From NCBI RefSeq assembly GCF_002890895.1, contig NZ_POUL01000006.1, positions 242,515 through 306,514 of the forward strand: a DNA stretch of 64,000 bases, read 5' to 3'. A model generated the notes under the pieces. It saw only the letters and a list, made by a program, of their open reading frames with translations. It searched no databases and had not been told where the DNA came from. Made by a program: the position numbers and the translations under genes. Below, in pieces: positions 30,807 to 40,499 of this stretch. The stretch's first letter is position 1. The number at the start of each line of letters is the position of its first letter. The stretch is from Stutzerimonas stutzeri (lineage in GTDB: Bacteria; Pseudomonadota; Gammaproteobacteria; Pseudomonadales; Pseudomonadaceae).

Positions 30807-32231
30807 ATGCCGTCCGACATGAGCATGGACGCACACATGCAGATGATGGAGCGACGCCGGCTCGCCACGCTCTGGTGCCATTTCGTCAATGCACTGCTGG
30901 GGCTATGGGTGCTTAGCGCCCCCTTCATCTTTGGCTACCTGAACATCGCACCAACCGATCTCGACTTGCCGAGGCTGGCGACCGAGCGCGAGCTGCCAGA
31001 CGTCGCCACCCGCGCCCTGCTGATGACCTGGAACGACGTCGTCAGTGGTGCGTTGATCGTGCTGTTTTCGATCCTTTCGCTGAAGCGTATCGCCTGGGCG
31101 CAATGGGCTAACACGGTCATGGGTCTCTGGCTGATGCTGGCACCGCTGCTGTTCTGGACGCCCTCGCCCGCCGGCTACGGCAATGCGCTTCTGGTCGGCG
31201 GGCTGGTGATCGCCTTCTCGACCCTGGTGCCGATGATGCCCGGCATGAGCATGAGCGGCATGATGCAGAAGGCAGCCGTGCCGCCGGGCTGGGACTACAA
31301 TCCATCGACCTGGCTGCAGCGGTTGCCCATCGCCTTTCTGGCGGTGATCGGCATCCTGCTGGCTCGGTATCTGGCCGGCTATCAGTTGGGGCATACCGCC
31401 GGCGCCTGGGACCCGTTCTTTGGGACCGAGCCCAACGGCACCGAGACCATCATCACCTCCGACATGTCCCGCGCCTGGCCGGTCTCCGACGCCGGAGTCG
31501 GCGTCTTGGCCTACATGATCGAACTGTTGATGGCGGTGATGGGCGATGCGCGGCGCTGGCGGACCATGCCCTGGATGGTCGCCGGGTTTGGTGTGGTAGT
31601 GGTGCCATTGGGCGCGGTGAGTATCTTTTTCATCATCGCCCAGCCGATCTTCATCGACACCTGGTGCACGCTCTGCCTGGTCCAGGCGCTGGCGATGCTC
31701 GTGATGATGCCCTACGCCTTGAATGAGCTGGTGGCCATGGGCCAATTCCTCAAAGACGCCAAGCGGCGTGGTAAGCCGTTCTGGAAAACCTTCTGGCAAG
31801 GCGACGCGATGGAAGGCGCGCGCGAGGACAACACACCCGAATTCGATAACAGCCTTTCGTCCATGGCACTGAAAGGGCTTCGCGGCGTGAATCCCCCGTG
31901 GGGCCTTGCGCTGCTCTGCATCCTCGGCGTCTGGCTGATGTGCACACGGCTGATATTCGGCACCGAGGGTTCCATGGCCAACAGCGACCACCTGATGGGC
32001 TCATTGTTGATCACCGTCTCGGTGCTGGCCTTTGCCGAAGTGGCGCGCCCGCTACGTTTTTTCAACTTGCCGATCGGTGCCTGGCTGATCGCCGCTCCGT
32101 CCTTTCTGGAGGGTGCCGGCTTCGCCGCCACCGTTGGCAGCCTGATCGCCGGCGTACTGGTCATTGGCCTGAGCCTGCCGCGCGGACCGATTCGCCACCG
32201 CTATGCGGGCTGGAACGCGCTGCTGCGCTAA
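30807..32231 (+). CDS. Polytopic membrane protein: SPW repeats plus VKOR-like domain
   Basis: The 474-residue protein (start chosen at ATG 30807; GTG 30771 is possible) has two SPW-type segments, LLGLWVLSAPF (30-40) and VMGLWLMLAPLLFW (104-117). A vitamin K epoxide reductase-like domain follows, with the membrane CxxC motif CTLC at 287-290. C-terminal helices repeat the SPW pattern. The periplasmic loop that carries two cysteines in true VKORs has none here (MSRAWPVSDAG). It may be a thiol redox membrane protein of altered function. The SDR gene lies 25 bp downstream. Confidence 0.7.
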   Translation: MPSDMSMDAHMQMMERRRLATLWCHFVNALLGLWVLSAPFIFGYLNIAPTDLDLPRLATERELPDVATRALLMTWNDVVSGALIVLFSILSLKRIAWAQWANTVMGLWLMLAPLLFWTPSPAGYGNALLVGGLVIAFSTLVPMMPGMSMSGMMQKAAVPPGWDYNPSTWLQRLPIAFLAVIGILLARYLAGYQLGHTAGAWDPFFGTEPNGTETIITSDMSRAWPVSDAGVGVLAYMIELLMAVMGDARRWRTMPWMVAGFGVVVVPLGAVSIFFIIAQPIFIDTWCTLCLVQALAMLVMMPYALNELVAMGQFLKDAKRRGKPFWKTFWQGDAMEGAREDNTPEFDNSLSSMALKGLRGVNPPWGLALLCILGVWLMCTRLIFGTEGSMANSDHLMGSLLITVSVLAFAEVARPLRFFNLPIGAWLIAAPSFLEGAGFAATVGSLIAGVLVIGLSLPRGPIRHRYAGWNALLR

Positions 32232-32256
32232 CCCATCAAAGACAAGGAGCTTTTAG

Positions 32257-33255
32257 ATGAGCGACCGCGAACAGACTGCCGTGATCTGTGGAGGCACTGC
32301 TGGCGTAGGCCGCGCAACGGCCCATTCGTTCGCGCAGGCGGGCTTTCGCGTGGCGGTAATCGCGCGCGGTGAGCAGGGCCTGGCCGACACACGCAAAGAG
32401 CTGGAAGCGGCCGGGGCGAAGGTGTTGGCGATTTCAGCCGATGTCGCTGATGCCGAAGCGGTCGACCACGCTGCCGAGCGAATCGAAGCAGAGCTGGGCC
32501 CGATCGAGGTCTGGGTCAATGCCGCCATGGCCACAGTGTTCGGGCCGGTCAACAAGACCAGCGCCGCGGAATTCAAGCGGGTCACCGAGGTGACTTATCT
32601 GGGCTTCGTTCACGGCACGCTGGCGGCGCTGCGCTATATGGAGGCCCGCAACCGGGGCACCATTGTTCAGGTCGGCTCGGCGTTGTCCTACCGTTCGATT
32701 CCGCTGCAATCCGCCTACTGCGCGGCGAAATTCGCGATCCGAGGTTTCACCGATTCGCTGCGCTGCGAACTGATCCATACCAACAGCAAGGTCCGGTTGA
32801 CCATGGTCCAGCTTCCTGCGCACAACACGCCGCAGTTCGATTGGTCGCGTAACAAGATGGGCAAACGCCCGCAGCCGGTTCCGCCCATCCATACGCCGGA
32901 GGTGGCCGCACGCGCCATTCTGCGTGCCGCCACCGATGCACCGCGTGAACTCTGGTTGGGGCGCGCCTCGTTCCAGGCGATCATCGGCAACATGTTCATG
33001 CCCGGCCTGCTCGACCGGATGATGGCCAAGCAGGCCTGGAGCGGACAGATGACCGATGAGCCGGTCAGTGATGACCAGCCTGACAACCTGTTCCAGCCGG
33101 TCGACGGACTGCACCGAATCGACGGCCGGTTCGGCAGTCAGGTGAAAGACAAGGCACTCGGTTTGAGTGCCGAAACGGTCGGTAAACTGGCCGCCGGTGG
33201 CCTGGCAGTGATCGCCGTACTCGTCATCGCGCTGGTCGCCGCCATCGCCAGCTAG
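32257..33255 (+). CDS. Short-chain dehydrogenase with C-terminal membrane anchor
   Basis: This 332-residue SDR has an atypical cofactor motif GGTAGVGRA (GxxxGxG type) near residue 12, the WVNAAM segment in place of NNAG, and the catalytic Ser-Tyr-Lys set in VGSALSYRS and SAYCAAKFA. After the Rossmann domain (about 1-250) comes a linker and a single hydrophobic helix (about 309-330, LAAGGLAVIAVLVIALVAAI), so it is probably membrane-tethered. It follows the SPW/VKOR gene by 25 bp behind an AAGGAG site. Substrate is unknown. Confidence 0.85.
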   Translation: MSDREQTAVICGGTAGVGRATAHSFAQAGFRVAVIARGEQGLADTRKELEAAGAKVLAISADVADAEAVDHAAERIEAELGPIEVWVNAAMATVFGPVNKTSAAEFKRVTEVTYLGFVHGTLAALRYMEARNRGTIVQVGSALSYRSIPLQSAYCAAKFAIRGFTDSLRCELIHTNSKVRLTMVQLPAHNTPQFDWSRNKMGKRPQPVPPIHTPEVAARAILRAATDAPRELWLGRASFQAIIGNMFMPGLLDRMMAKQAWSGQMTDEPVSDDQPDNLFQPVDGLHRIDGRFGSQVKDKALGLSAETVGKLAAGGLAVIAVLVIALVAAIAS

Positions 33256-33311
33256 GGCCATGCACGGGCGGCCTGCCACGGCCGGCGGCCAGCTTTCGAT
33301 CAGTGGCTCCG

Positions 33312-33971
33312 TCAACCCGCCTTGGTGTCTGTCGAAACAGCTTCGCCAAGAGTCGCTGAGTGGGACTTCAACTCCTGCCGCGCCTGCCGAACGACCGAGA
33401 AGCCGGCTGACAACGCAAGCCCGGCCATGACCAGCGCCACGACCAGATCAGGCCAGCCGGCGCCAGTGCCGAACACCCCGGCAGCGGCGATCATTACAGC
33501 GACGTTACCAATCGCGTCGTTGCGGCTGCACAGCCAGACCGAGCGCATATTCGAATCGCCCTCGCGAAAGGCATAGAGCATCAGCGCCACAACGACATTG
33601 GCAATCAACGCCAGCGCACCGATGATGCCCATGGTCAGCGGTTCGGGCACCACGTCGGCATAAATCGACCAGCCTGCGCGAGCCAGCACGAATACGCCGA
33701 ACGCGAGCATCGTCAGACCTTTGACCATAGCCGCCCTCGATCGCCAGACCAGCCCCATCGACAACACCACCAGGGTGATCCCGTAGTTGGCCGCATCGCC
33801 TGCAAAGTCGATGGCATCGGCCAGCAAGGAAACCGAGCCGGAACGAATCCCGCTGATGATTTCCACGACAAACATGAGCAGATTGATCGCCAGCGCGACC
33901 CACAACGCCTTACGGAAGCCCGGATTGACCGCCGGGGTAGAGCAACCGGAATCACAGCATCTCGACGACAT
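33312..33971 (-). CDS. Small CDF-type heavy-metal cation exporter
   Basis: The 219-residue protein (ATG 33971 behind AGGAGG) is a cation-diffusion-facilitator-like transporter with about six membrane helices. Its metal-site motifs are ADAIDFAGDAANY in helix 2 and SRNDAIGN in helix 5. A Cys-rich N-terminus (SSRCCDSGCST) could bind soft metals. The long cytoplasmic domain of classical CzcD is missing. Divergent transcription from a MerR-family gene with a 19-bp-spacer promoter indicates metal induction. Confidence 0.87.
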   Translation of the reverse strand: MSSRCCDSGCSTPAVNPGFRKALWVALAINLLMFVVEIISGIRSGSVSLLADAIDFAGDAANYGITLVVLSMGLVWRSRAAMVKGLTMLAFGVFVLARAGWSIYADVVPEPLTMGIIGALALIANVVVALMLYAFREGDSNMRSVWLCSRNDAIGNVAVMIAAAGVFGTGAGWPDLVVALVMAGLALSAGFSVVRQARQELKSHSATLGEAVSTDTKAG

Positions 33972-34001
33972 GGGATGTCCTCCTGAACTATATTCGGAGC
34001 C

Positions 34002-34032
34002 ATTGCACACCCTGGAGCAACTCCAGGGTCAA
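34002..34032 (-). promoter_or_regulatory. MerR-type operator/promoter of the metal exporter
   Basis: Read on the minus strand: -35 TTGACC, a 19-bp spacer, then -10 TGCAAT. The spacer contains the dyad ACCCTGGAGTTGCTCCAGGGT centred between the boxes. The over-long spacer with a central dyad is the hallmark of promoters activated by MerR regulators through DNA untwisting. The sequence resembles CadR/PbrR operators. Confidence 0.85.
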
Positions 34033-34072
34033 GCCCCATTTACCGAATCAAGCCGACACACAGGAGGCCATG

Positions 34073-34492
34073 ATGCGCATAGGCGAGCTGAGCACAGCGA
34101 CCGAGGTCGACGTCGAGACCATTCGCTATTACGAAAAGATCGGCTTGATGCCCGCCCCGCAGCGCGGCGCCAACGGCTATCGGTCCTATTCATCCAAGCA
34201 GCTGGCGCAGCTGACGTTCATTCGCCATTGCCGCGCACTGGACATTGGCCTGGCTGATATACGCCGGCTTCTGGAGTCCTCCAACCACCCGGATGCCAGC
34301 TGCGGAGACATCAACCTGCTGATCGACGAGCAGCTCGTACGCGTCCGCACGCGACTGGAAAACCTCCATGCCCTTGAACGTCAGTTGCAGGAATTGCGCA
34401 GCTGCTGCACTGGCAACAGCGCGATGCACGGCTGCGGCATCCTCAACGAGCTGAGCAGTGCGCCGCTGGCTGGCGACGATACGCAGCCGTAG
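34073..34492 (+). CDS. cadR: MerR-family metal-responsive regulator (CadR/PbrR-like)
   Basis: The regulator senses a divalent metal and switches on the divergent exporter. The 139-residue protein begins MRIGELSTATEVDVETIRYYEKIGLMP, a MerR winged-helix DNA-binding domain. A dimerisation helix follows, then a metal loop with Cys in DASCGDIN and RSCCTGNSAMHGCGIL, as in CadR and PbrR. The second of two adjacent ATGs is chosen because AGGAGG is only 2 nt from the first. The metal is probably Cd(II) or Pb(II), possibly Zn(II). Confidence 0.85.
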   Translation: MRIGELSTATEVDVETIRYYEKIGLMPAPQRGANGYRSYSSKQLAQLTFIRHCRALDIGLADIRRLLESSNHPDASCGDINLLIDEQLVRVRTRLENLHALERQLQELRSCCTGNSAMHGCGILNELSSAPLAGDDTQP

Positions 34493-34681
34493 GCAGTAGT
34501 TCCTCGCTTGCGGCCAGTCCGGTGTCAACGAGACCTGGCATGCGCACCGTTTCATCCGAGAACAAAACACGGCCTGCAGGCGCCTCGCTGACACGGGTCG
34601 CGGCTAAGAGCTGCAAACGGGATGCTTGGCGCAACAAAGCGGCAGCGATACTCTTCGGCTCTTTTGCCGCGAGGCTTTCCA

Positions 34682-35452
34682 ATGCCCCTGTTCGATATGC
34701 TGCTGTTGATCGCCGCCGGCTTTGCTGCGGGAGGCATGAACGCACTCGCAGGCGGCGGCACCTTCTTTTCGTTTCCCGCACTGCTGGCAACCGGCTTGCC
34801 ACCCGTGACCGCCAACGCGACGAATGCCGTAGCGCTCTGGCCCGCCAGCCTCGCCGCCGCCTGGGCCGCACGCTCGGCCTTGCGCCCCCTTGGTCGCTAC
34901 CTGATCCCCCTACTGCTGGCGGGCCTGGTCGGGGGTCTGCTGGGCGGCCTGTTGCTGCTGGCCAGCGGCGATGACGTCTTCAGTCTGCTCATTCCCTGGC
35001 TGCTATTGCTCGCCACCGCACTGTTCGCCGCCAGCCCCTGGCTGAGCCGCTGGCTCGCGGCGCGCCGCAAGGACACCAATGCGGTGCCGCCTCACGCACC
35101 AACATCGCTGGCCGCTCACGGACTGGTCTCGATCTACGGCGGCTACTTCGGCGCCGGCATGGGCATCCTGCAACTGGCGGCCTTTTCCATCGAAGGCCAT
35201 CAGCTGGTCCGCGCCAACGCGCTGAAAAACCTGATCTCTGCAGTGATCTACAGCGTGGCAACGGCGACCTTCGTGATTGCCGGACGAGTCAGCGGCTACG
35301 AGCTGGCGATCCTGCTGGTGGGCACCACGCTCGGCGGCTACGCGGGCGGCGCGTTGAGCAAGAAACTACCCGCCACCTGGCTGCGTTTGTTCGTCATCCT
35401 GGTCGGCAGCGTCATGACCGTTTACTACTTCAAGGCCATGTACCTGCCTTGA
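34682..35452 (+). CDS. TSUP-family permease (TauE/SafE type)
   Basis: This 256-residue integral membrane protein has about eight helices and the family's repeated start motif [31 protein letters not shown]. The second half carries [15 protein letters not shown], the matching repeat. TSUP proteins export or import sulfite, sulfoacetate and other small anions; the substrate here is unknown. The ATG at 34682 gives the family N-terminus, although the frame is open from 34622. It stands alone before xseB. Confidence 0.88.
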   Translation: MPLFDMLLLIAAGFAAGGMNALAGGGTFFSFPALLATGLPPVTANATNAVALWPASLAAAWAARSALRPLGRYLIPLLLAGLVGGLLGGLLLLASGDDVFSLLIPWLLLLATALFAASPWLSRWLAARRKDTNAVPPHAPTSLAAHGLVSIYGGYFGAGMGILQLAAFSIEGHQLVRANALKNLISAVIYSVATATFVIAGRVSGYELAILLVGTTLGGYAGGALSKKLPATWLRLFVILVGSVMTVYYFKAMYLP

Positions 35453-35549
35453 CCGACAGGCATCTAGCCCGCTCGGCTTATGGCTTCTGCCGCAGAGCTC
35501 TGCTAGTGTCGCGCCCGATTCAGAGCAGCCGCAGAGAACAGGTTCCCGC

Positions 35550-35792
35550 ATGGCCCGCAAGAAAGTCGCCCTCGATTTCGAACAATCCCTCGCCGAGTTA
35601 CAGCAGCTGGTCGAGCGTCTGGAAAGTGGCGAGCTGTCGCTGGAGGATTCGCTGACCTGCTTCGAGCAGGGCATCGGCCTGACTCGCGATTGCCAGGCTG
35701 CTTTGAGCCAGGCTGAGCAGAAGGTGCAGATCCTCCTCGAGCGCGACGGCAAACTGCAGGAAGCGCCATTCGAGGTGGACCCGGAAGCATGA
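35550..35792 (+). CDS. xseB: Exodeoxyribonuclease VII small subunit
   Basis: XseB is the small helical subunit of the single-strand-specific exonuclease VII. The 80-residue product has the family pattern [27 protein letters not shown] and [12 protein letters not shown]. Its TGA overlaps the ispA ATG as ATGA, indicating translational coupling, as in most gammaproteobacteria. Confidence 0.97.
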   Translation: MARKKVALDFEQSLAELQQLVERLESGELSLEDSLTCFEQGIGLTRDCQAALSQAEQKVQILLERDGKLQEAPFEVDPEA

Positions 35793-36676
35793 TCGGCGCC
35801 TACCAGAAACGCTGCCAGCAACGCGTAGACAGCTGCCTAGACACGCTCTTCTCCTCGCCTCGGCCGCAACTCGACCGTCTCTATCAGGCCATGCGCTACA
35901 GCGTGATGAATGGGGGCAAGCGCGTCCGCCCGCTGCTGGTCTACGCCGCATGCGAAGCGCTCGAGGGCGAGGTTGCGCTGGCAGATGGTGCAGCCTGTGC
36001 TGTCGAACTGATTCATGCCTATTCGCTGGTCCATGACGATCTGCCAGCGATGGATGACGATGACCTGCGTCGTGGCCAGCCCACCACGCACAAAGCGTTC
36101 GATGAAGCCTGCGCCATTCTCGCCGGAGACGGCCTGCAGAGCCTGGCGTTCGAGGCCCTGGCGCTCGATGCTCATAATCCTCCGGATCCGTCACTGCGCC
36201 TGGAGATGGTCGCCAGCCTCGCGCGCGCAGCCGGACCGGCCGGCATGGTCGGTGGCCAGGCCATCGATCTCGGCTCGGTGGGCCTGAAGCTTGATCGAAC
36301 CGCGCTGGAGCTGATGCACCGGCACAAGACCGGTGCACTGATCGAGGTCAGCGTGCGCCTCGGCGCCCTTGCCAGCGGCCGTGCTGACGCGTCGACGCTG
36401 TCAGCGCTGCAGCAATACGCGCAAGCCGTGGGCCTGGCCTTCCAGGTACAGGACGACATCCTCGACGTTGAAAGCGACACCGCAACGCTGGGCAAGCACC
36501 AGGGTGCCGACATCGCGCGCGACAAACCCACCTACCCGGCGCTGCTGGGCATGGGCAGTGCCAAGGCTTATGCGCTGGAGCTGCGCGACCTGGCGCTCGC
36601 CGCACTCGCCCCGTTCGGACCTAGCGCCGAGCCGCTGCGCCAGCTGGCCTGCTTTATCGTCGAACGCCGCAGCTGA
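35789..36676 (+). CDS. ispA: IspA, farnesyl diphosphate synthase
   Basis: IspA condenses isopentenyl diphosphate with dimethylallyl and geranyl diphosphates to give farnesyl diphosphate. The 295-residue protein has the first Asp-rich motif [10 protein letters not shown] with the preceding GGKRVRPLL, and the second motif in FQVQDDILD. Length is normal. In related species dxs follows directly; here two opposing lipoprotein genes lie between. Confidence 0.97.
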   Translation: MIGAYQKRCQQRVDSCLDTLFSSPRPQLDRLYQAMRYSVMNGGKRVRPLLVYAACEALEGEVALADGAACAVELIHAYSLVHDDLPAMDDDDLRRGQPTTHKAFDEACAILAGDGLQSLAFEALALDAHNPPDPSLRLEMVASLARAAGPAGMVGGQAIDLGSVGLKLDRTALELMHRHKTGALIEVSVRLGALASGRADASTLSALQQYAQAVGLAFQVQDDILDVESDTATLGKHQGADIARDKPTYPALLGMGSAKAYALELRDLALAALAPFGPSAEPLRQLACFIVERRS

Positions 36677-36755
36677 AGGTGATGCTCGCCGCATAACCGG
36701 TCCGCAACGACCAGGGCGCGCGGCCGGCATGCTTGCCTTCCGATCAACAGCCAAC

Positions 36756-37349
36756 CTATCTAGCAGGATAAGTGGCGGGCCATGCGGTATTTCGCCACCC
36801 GCGCAGTAGTAGCAGCCGGTTTTCATCGTTCAGGGGCAGGGTGTAGTCATGCGCGGCCAGAACGATACCCCGCTGCGGCTGGATGACTTTCAAGTTGATA
36901 TACACCTGGTCTCGGCTGACCGCATAGGTTCCCACAACCACAGCCTGTGCGTTGTGGCTCGTCACCAGTTCACCAACCTCGCGACTCAGCATCAGCTCGG
37001 CCTGGTCCTTGAGCATGTAGGCCCGGTTACGCAGCTTCATTTCAACCATCGGATAGCCGGCCATCGTGAAGCGTGCGGAGATCTGATCGGTCGTTATTCG
37101 GCCAAAGGTTGAAGAGCGGTCCAAAGCATCAGTATTAACCAGCGTCCCAATCAGTATCGCCCCCCGCTTGAGCGGAAGACGGTAGCGCAACTGCGCCAAC
37201 AACGATTCGGCAGCCCGGTAGTTCTCTCGCACCAGCGGGTTGCTTGGCGGCGACCCTACCTCCATGGATTGTGTCGGAGAGACGCCGCAGCCCTGCAGTA
37301 CCAGGCAGCACAGCAGTGAAGCGGCGACCCTCAATGCTCGATAGGTCAT
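36756..37349 (-). CDS. FlgO-domain lipoprotein
   Basis: The 197-residue protein has a signal peptide with lipobox LQGC (acylated Cys21). A FlgO-like domain follows, recognisable from GTLVNTDALDRSSTFGRITTDQIS and GYPMVEMKLRNRAYML. FlgO proteins are outer-membrane lipoproteins first tied to flagella in Vibrio, but no flagellar gene is near. Its ATG overlaps the stop of the upstream lipoprotein gene (ATGA), so the two form a coupled pair. Function is unknown. Confidence 0.8.
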   Translation of the reverse strand: MTYRALRVAASLLCCLVLQGCGVSPTQSMEVGSPPSNPLVRENYRAAESLLAQLRYRLPLKRGAILIGTLVNTDALDRSSTFGRITTDQISARFTMAGYPMVEMKLRNRAYMLKDQAELMLSREVGELVTSHNAQAVVVGTYAVSRDQVYINLKVIQPQRGIVLAAHDYTLPLNDENRLLLLRGWRNTAWPATYPAR

Positions 37350-38086
37350 CTGCTCTCACCCCCGATGACCGGAATATTGACTCCGGCCCAACCCGGTGCA
37401 TAAAGCTGCCATTCCGGATCCACCGTGTAGTAAGCATTGGAAACCTGAGCGTAGTAACGGTCCCGATCCGATACGCTCGTGTTGATTACCAGCTCGATTT
37501 CAGGTGTCGGCCCTTTGGCAAACTCCGTGTGATACCACTGTGCGGCGTCCAGCCCTACGGCAGCCGTGACCATGGCAGCGCCGGGCGATACGTTGCGGTA
37601 AATGTTGCGCAGCACCCAAAGCCCGCTGGTCAGGGTAGTTGCCGTGCCGACATAACGATACTGCAGCCGGTTGGGCGAAAAGCGCACCGGCTCTGCGTTT
37701 ACATCCACAACCAGAACGTTGGCACTGTCGCGCTTGTGAACTGGGTAGCCGGCGCTCAGCAGCGAACTGATGAGTTGCTGGCTAAACACCCGCGCAAAGG
37801 GACTTTGCGTATCAGCCTGATTCACATACAGCGGACGATCATCGGGCAGCGAACGAATCAGTTGCCTAGCCGTGTCCTCGGCGATCAATTGCCAGTGAGA
37901 TGCAGCTTGAAGCTTTTCCTGCTTTGCATACGGAAAGTTGACCGCAACCGGAACCGGTGTAAAAGGCGCCCGGCAGCTTGCGCAAAGGAGCGCGGCGCCG
38001 AGCAGCCCCACATTTACGGCGAACCGTCGCGACCGAAAGACAAGCGACCTATCACCGGCGCCTGTTGACACAAGTCTCTTACCCAT
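37346..38086 (-). CDS. Putative lipoprotein, partner of the FlgO-domain protein
   Basis: This 246-residue protein has a basic N-terminus, a hydrophobic stretch and a plausible lipobox LCASC (Cys38). The mature region contains IAEDTARQLIRSLPDDRPLYV and ARVFSQQLISSLLSAGYPVHKRD, which resembles a FlgO/TolB-N-like fold and suggests kinship with its downstream neighbour. I do not recognise a named family for it. The start is ATG 38086 (a TTG precedes it). The ribosome-binding site is weak. Confidence 0.7.
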   Translation of the reverse strand: MGKRLVSTGAGDRSLVFRSRRFAVNVGLLGAALLCASCRAPFTPVPVAVNFPYAKQEKLQAASHWQLIAEDTARQLIRSLPDDRPLYVNQADTQSPFARVFSQQLISSLLSAGYPVHKRDSANVLVVDVNAEPVRFSPNRLQYRYVGTATTLTSGLWVLRNIYRNVSPGAAMVTAAVGLDAAQWYHTEFAKGPTPEIELVINTSVSDRDRYYAQVSNAYYTVDPEWQLYAPGWAGVNIPVIGGESR

Positions 38087-38332
38087 CAAAACATTCCATA
38101 TTCAGCGACGACTGACGATTCCTGGCGAAAAGCCTTAGATGTGATGGCGCAATAGTGGCGTGCCCATGTAGCCGCTTATCGGCCAAGCTTGGAAGAACTT
38201 AAGACATCAGATGGCAGGGCCACCGTTGACGCCTGGTTCGCTGCAGACTGTCAGGTATCGTCTGCTCGCTTAAAGCGGAAAGGCTTTTTCGGTTAAACTG
38301 CCGCTCTTTTTTCAACTAAAACGACTCGCCCG

Positions 38333-40234
38333 ATGCCCAAGACGTTTCATGAGATTCCTCGGGTCCGCCCTGCGACGCCCGTCCTAGATCGCGCGGCGAC
38401 GCCCGAGCAGCTGCGCCGGCTGGGCGAAGCGGAACTCGAAGAGCTCGCCAACGAACTGCGGCAGGATCTTCTCTACAGCGTGGGCCGGACCGGCGGGCAC
38501 TTCGGTGCTGGCCTTGGCGTGATCGAGCTGACCATTGCCCTGCATTACGTCTACGACACGCCGAAAGACCGCCTGGTCTGGGATGTCGGTCATCAGGCCT
38601 ATCCGCACAAAATCCTCACAGGGCGCCGCGAGCGCATGGAAAGTCTGCGTCAGAAGGATGGCCTCGCTGCCTTTCCGCGCCGCAGCGAGAGCGAGTACGA
38701 CACCTTTGGCGTCGGCCACTCCAGCACCTCCATCAGTGCCGCCCTGGGTATGGCCATCGCCGCTCGCATGCAGGGCAAGAAGCGCAAGTCGATTGCGGTC
38801 ATCGGCGACGGTGCGCTTACCGCCGGGATGGCCTTCGAAGCGCTGAACCATGCACCGGAAGTCGGTGCGGACATGCTCGTAGTACTCAATGACAACGACA
38901 TGTCGATCTCGCGCAACGTTGGCGGCCTATCCAACTATTTGGCGAAGATTCTCTCCAGTCGTACCTATTCGAGCATGCGCGAAGGCAGCAAAAAGGTCCT
39001 CTCGCGCCTGCCCGGCGCCTGGGAAATTGCGCGGCGCACCGAGGAATACGCCAAGGGCATGCTGGTCCCCGGCACGCTGTTCGAAGAGCTCGGCTGGAAT
39101 TACATCGGCCCCATCGACGGCCATGACCTGCCGACCCTGATCGGCACCCTGCGTAACATGCGCGACCTCTCCGGCCCGCAGTTTCTGCACGTGGTGACAA
39201 AAAAGGGTAAAGGCTTCGCCCCGGCCGAAGTCGACCCGATCACCTGGCATGCGATCAGCAAGCTCGAACCCATCGGCGCGCCGGTCAAGCCGAAGAAACC
39301 CAGCGGTCCCAAATATTCCAATGTGTTCGGCCAGTGGCTGTGCGATATGGCTGCGGCAGACCCGCGCCTGATGGGTATCACCCCTGCCATGAAGGAAGGC
39401 TCGGATCTGGTCGATTTCAGCGAGCGCTACCCTGACCGCTACTTCGATGTCGCCATTGCCGAACAGCATGCGGTTACCCTCGCTGCCGGCATGGCCTGTG
39501 AAGGCGCCAAGCCAGTGGTGGCGATCTATTCGACCTTCCTGCAGCGTGCCTACGACCAGCTGATCCATGACGTCGCGGTGCAAAACCTCGACGTACTCTT
39601 CGCCATCGACCGCGCCGGTTTGGTTGGCGAGGACGGTCCGACCCACGCTGGCAGCTTCGACCTGACCTATCTGCGTTGCATCCCCGGCATGCTGGTGATG
39701 ACCCCAAGCGATGAAAACGAGATGCGCCGGATGCTCACCACCGGCTATCACTACGAAGGCCCCGCCGCCGTGCGATATCCACGCGGTACCGGCCCAAACG
39801 CAAGGCTGGAACCGGGCCTCGAACCGCTGGAAATCGGCAAGGCAGTGGTGCGGCGCGAAGGTAAGCAGGTCGCTTTGCTGGTGTTCGGTGTGCAACTGCC
39901 GGAAGCCATGCAGGTTGCCGAAGCCCTGGACGCAACCGTCGTCGACATGCGTTTCGTCAAACCCCTGGACGAGGCGATGGCTCGCCAGATGGCCGACAGC
40001 CACGACCTACTGGTGACCATCGAGGAGAACAGCATCATGGGCGGTGCTGGCAGCGCGGTCGGCGAGTTCCTCGCTTCGCAGAACCTGAGCACACCGATCC
40101 TTCATCTGGGCCTGCCCGACTATTATGTCGAACATGCCAAACCCACCGAGATGATCAAGGAGTGCGGACTGGACGCCGCCGGTATCGAAACCGCAGTTCG
40201 GGCGCGCCTAGCAGACTTGCACAGCCGATCATAA
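38333..40234 (+). CDS. dxs: Dxs, 1-deoxy-D-xylulose-5-phosphate synthase
   Basis: Dxs is the thiamine-diphosphate enzyme that starts the MEP isoprenoid pathway from pyruvate and glyceraldehyde 3-phosphate. The 633-residue protein has the ThDP motif [15 protein letters not shown]...NDNDMSIS, the transketolase-type [12 protein letters not shown] and the central [13 protein letters not shown]. It feeds IspA, and its ThDP cofactor depends on ThiL; genes for both are in this window. No clear ribosome-binding site is visible upstream. Confidence 0.97.
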   Translation: MPKTFHEIPRVRPATPVLDRAATPEQLRRLGEAELEELANELRQDLLYSVGRTGGHFGAGLGVIELTIALHYVYDTPKDRLVWDVGHQAYPHKILTGRRERMESLRQKDGLAAFPRRSESEYDTFGVGHSSTSISAALGMAIAARMQGKKRKSIAVIGDGALTAGMAFEALNHAPEVGADMLVVLNDNDMSISRNVGGLSNYLAKILSSRTYSSMREGSKKVLSRLPGAWEIARRTEEYAKGMLVPGTLFEELGWNYIGPIDGHDLPTLIGTLRNMRDLSGPQFLHVVTKKGKGFAPAEVDPITWHAISKLEPIGAPVKPKKPSGPKYSNVFGQWLCDMAAADPRLMGITPAMKEGSDLVDFSERYPDRYFDVAIAEQHAVTLAAGMACEGAKPVVAIYSTFLQRAYDQLIHDVAVQNLDVLFAIDRAGLVGEDGPTHAGSFDLTYLRCIPGMLVMTPSDENEMRRMLTTGYHYEGPAAVRYPRGTGPNARLEPGLEPLEIGKAVVRREGKQVALLVFGVQLPEAMQVAEALDATVVDMRFVKPLDEAMARQMADSHDLLVTIEENSIMGGAGSAVGEFLASQNLSTPILHLGLPDYYVEHAKPTEMIKECGLDAAGIETAVRARLADLHSRS

Positions 40235-40499
40235 GGTCCAGCGCCACCGCAGGTAGCAGCGAGACGGCTCGCCACACCACGAAAGTAGCGTCACCTCGAT
40301 CCGCCCCATGCTCAGCGGATCGAGGACAGCATGATCCGCCCTGGGCTTCTACAGCCGGCTTGGCAGGTCGACCTAGCGCACCATGCGCCACATCAAGATC
40401 CAATTGACCAATTCTGACCGTCGAAACGTTTGCGTTGAGGCGCACCATTCATTCGCTTGTCTTTCCCCAGCCCAGGCCGTAAGGTTCGCGCGATTTCCA
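40235..40499. other. Intergenic region between dxs and the cobalamin riboswitch
   Basis: These 265 bp hold no recognisable gene. They should contain the dxs transcript end and the btuB promoter, but I could not pick out either with confidence. Confidence 0.5.
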
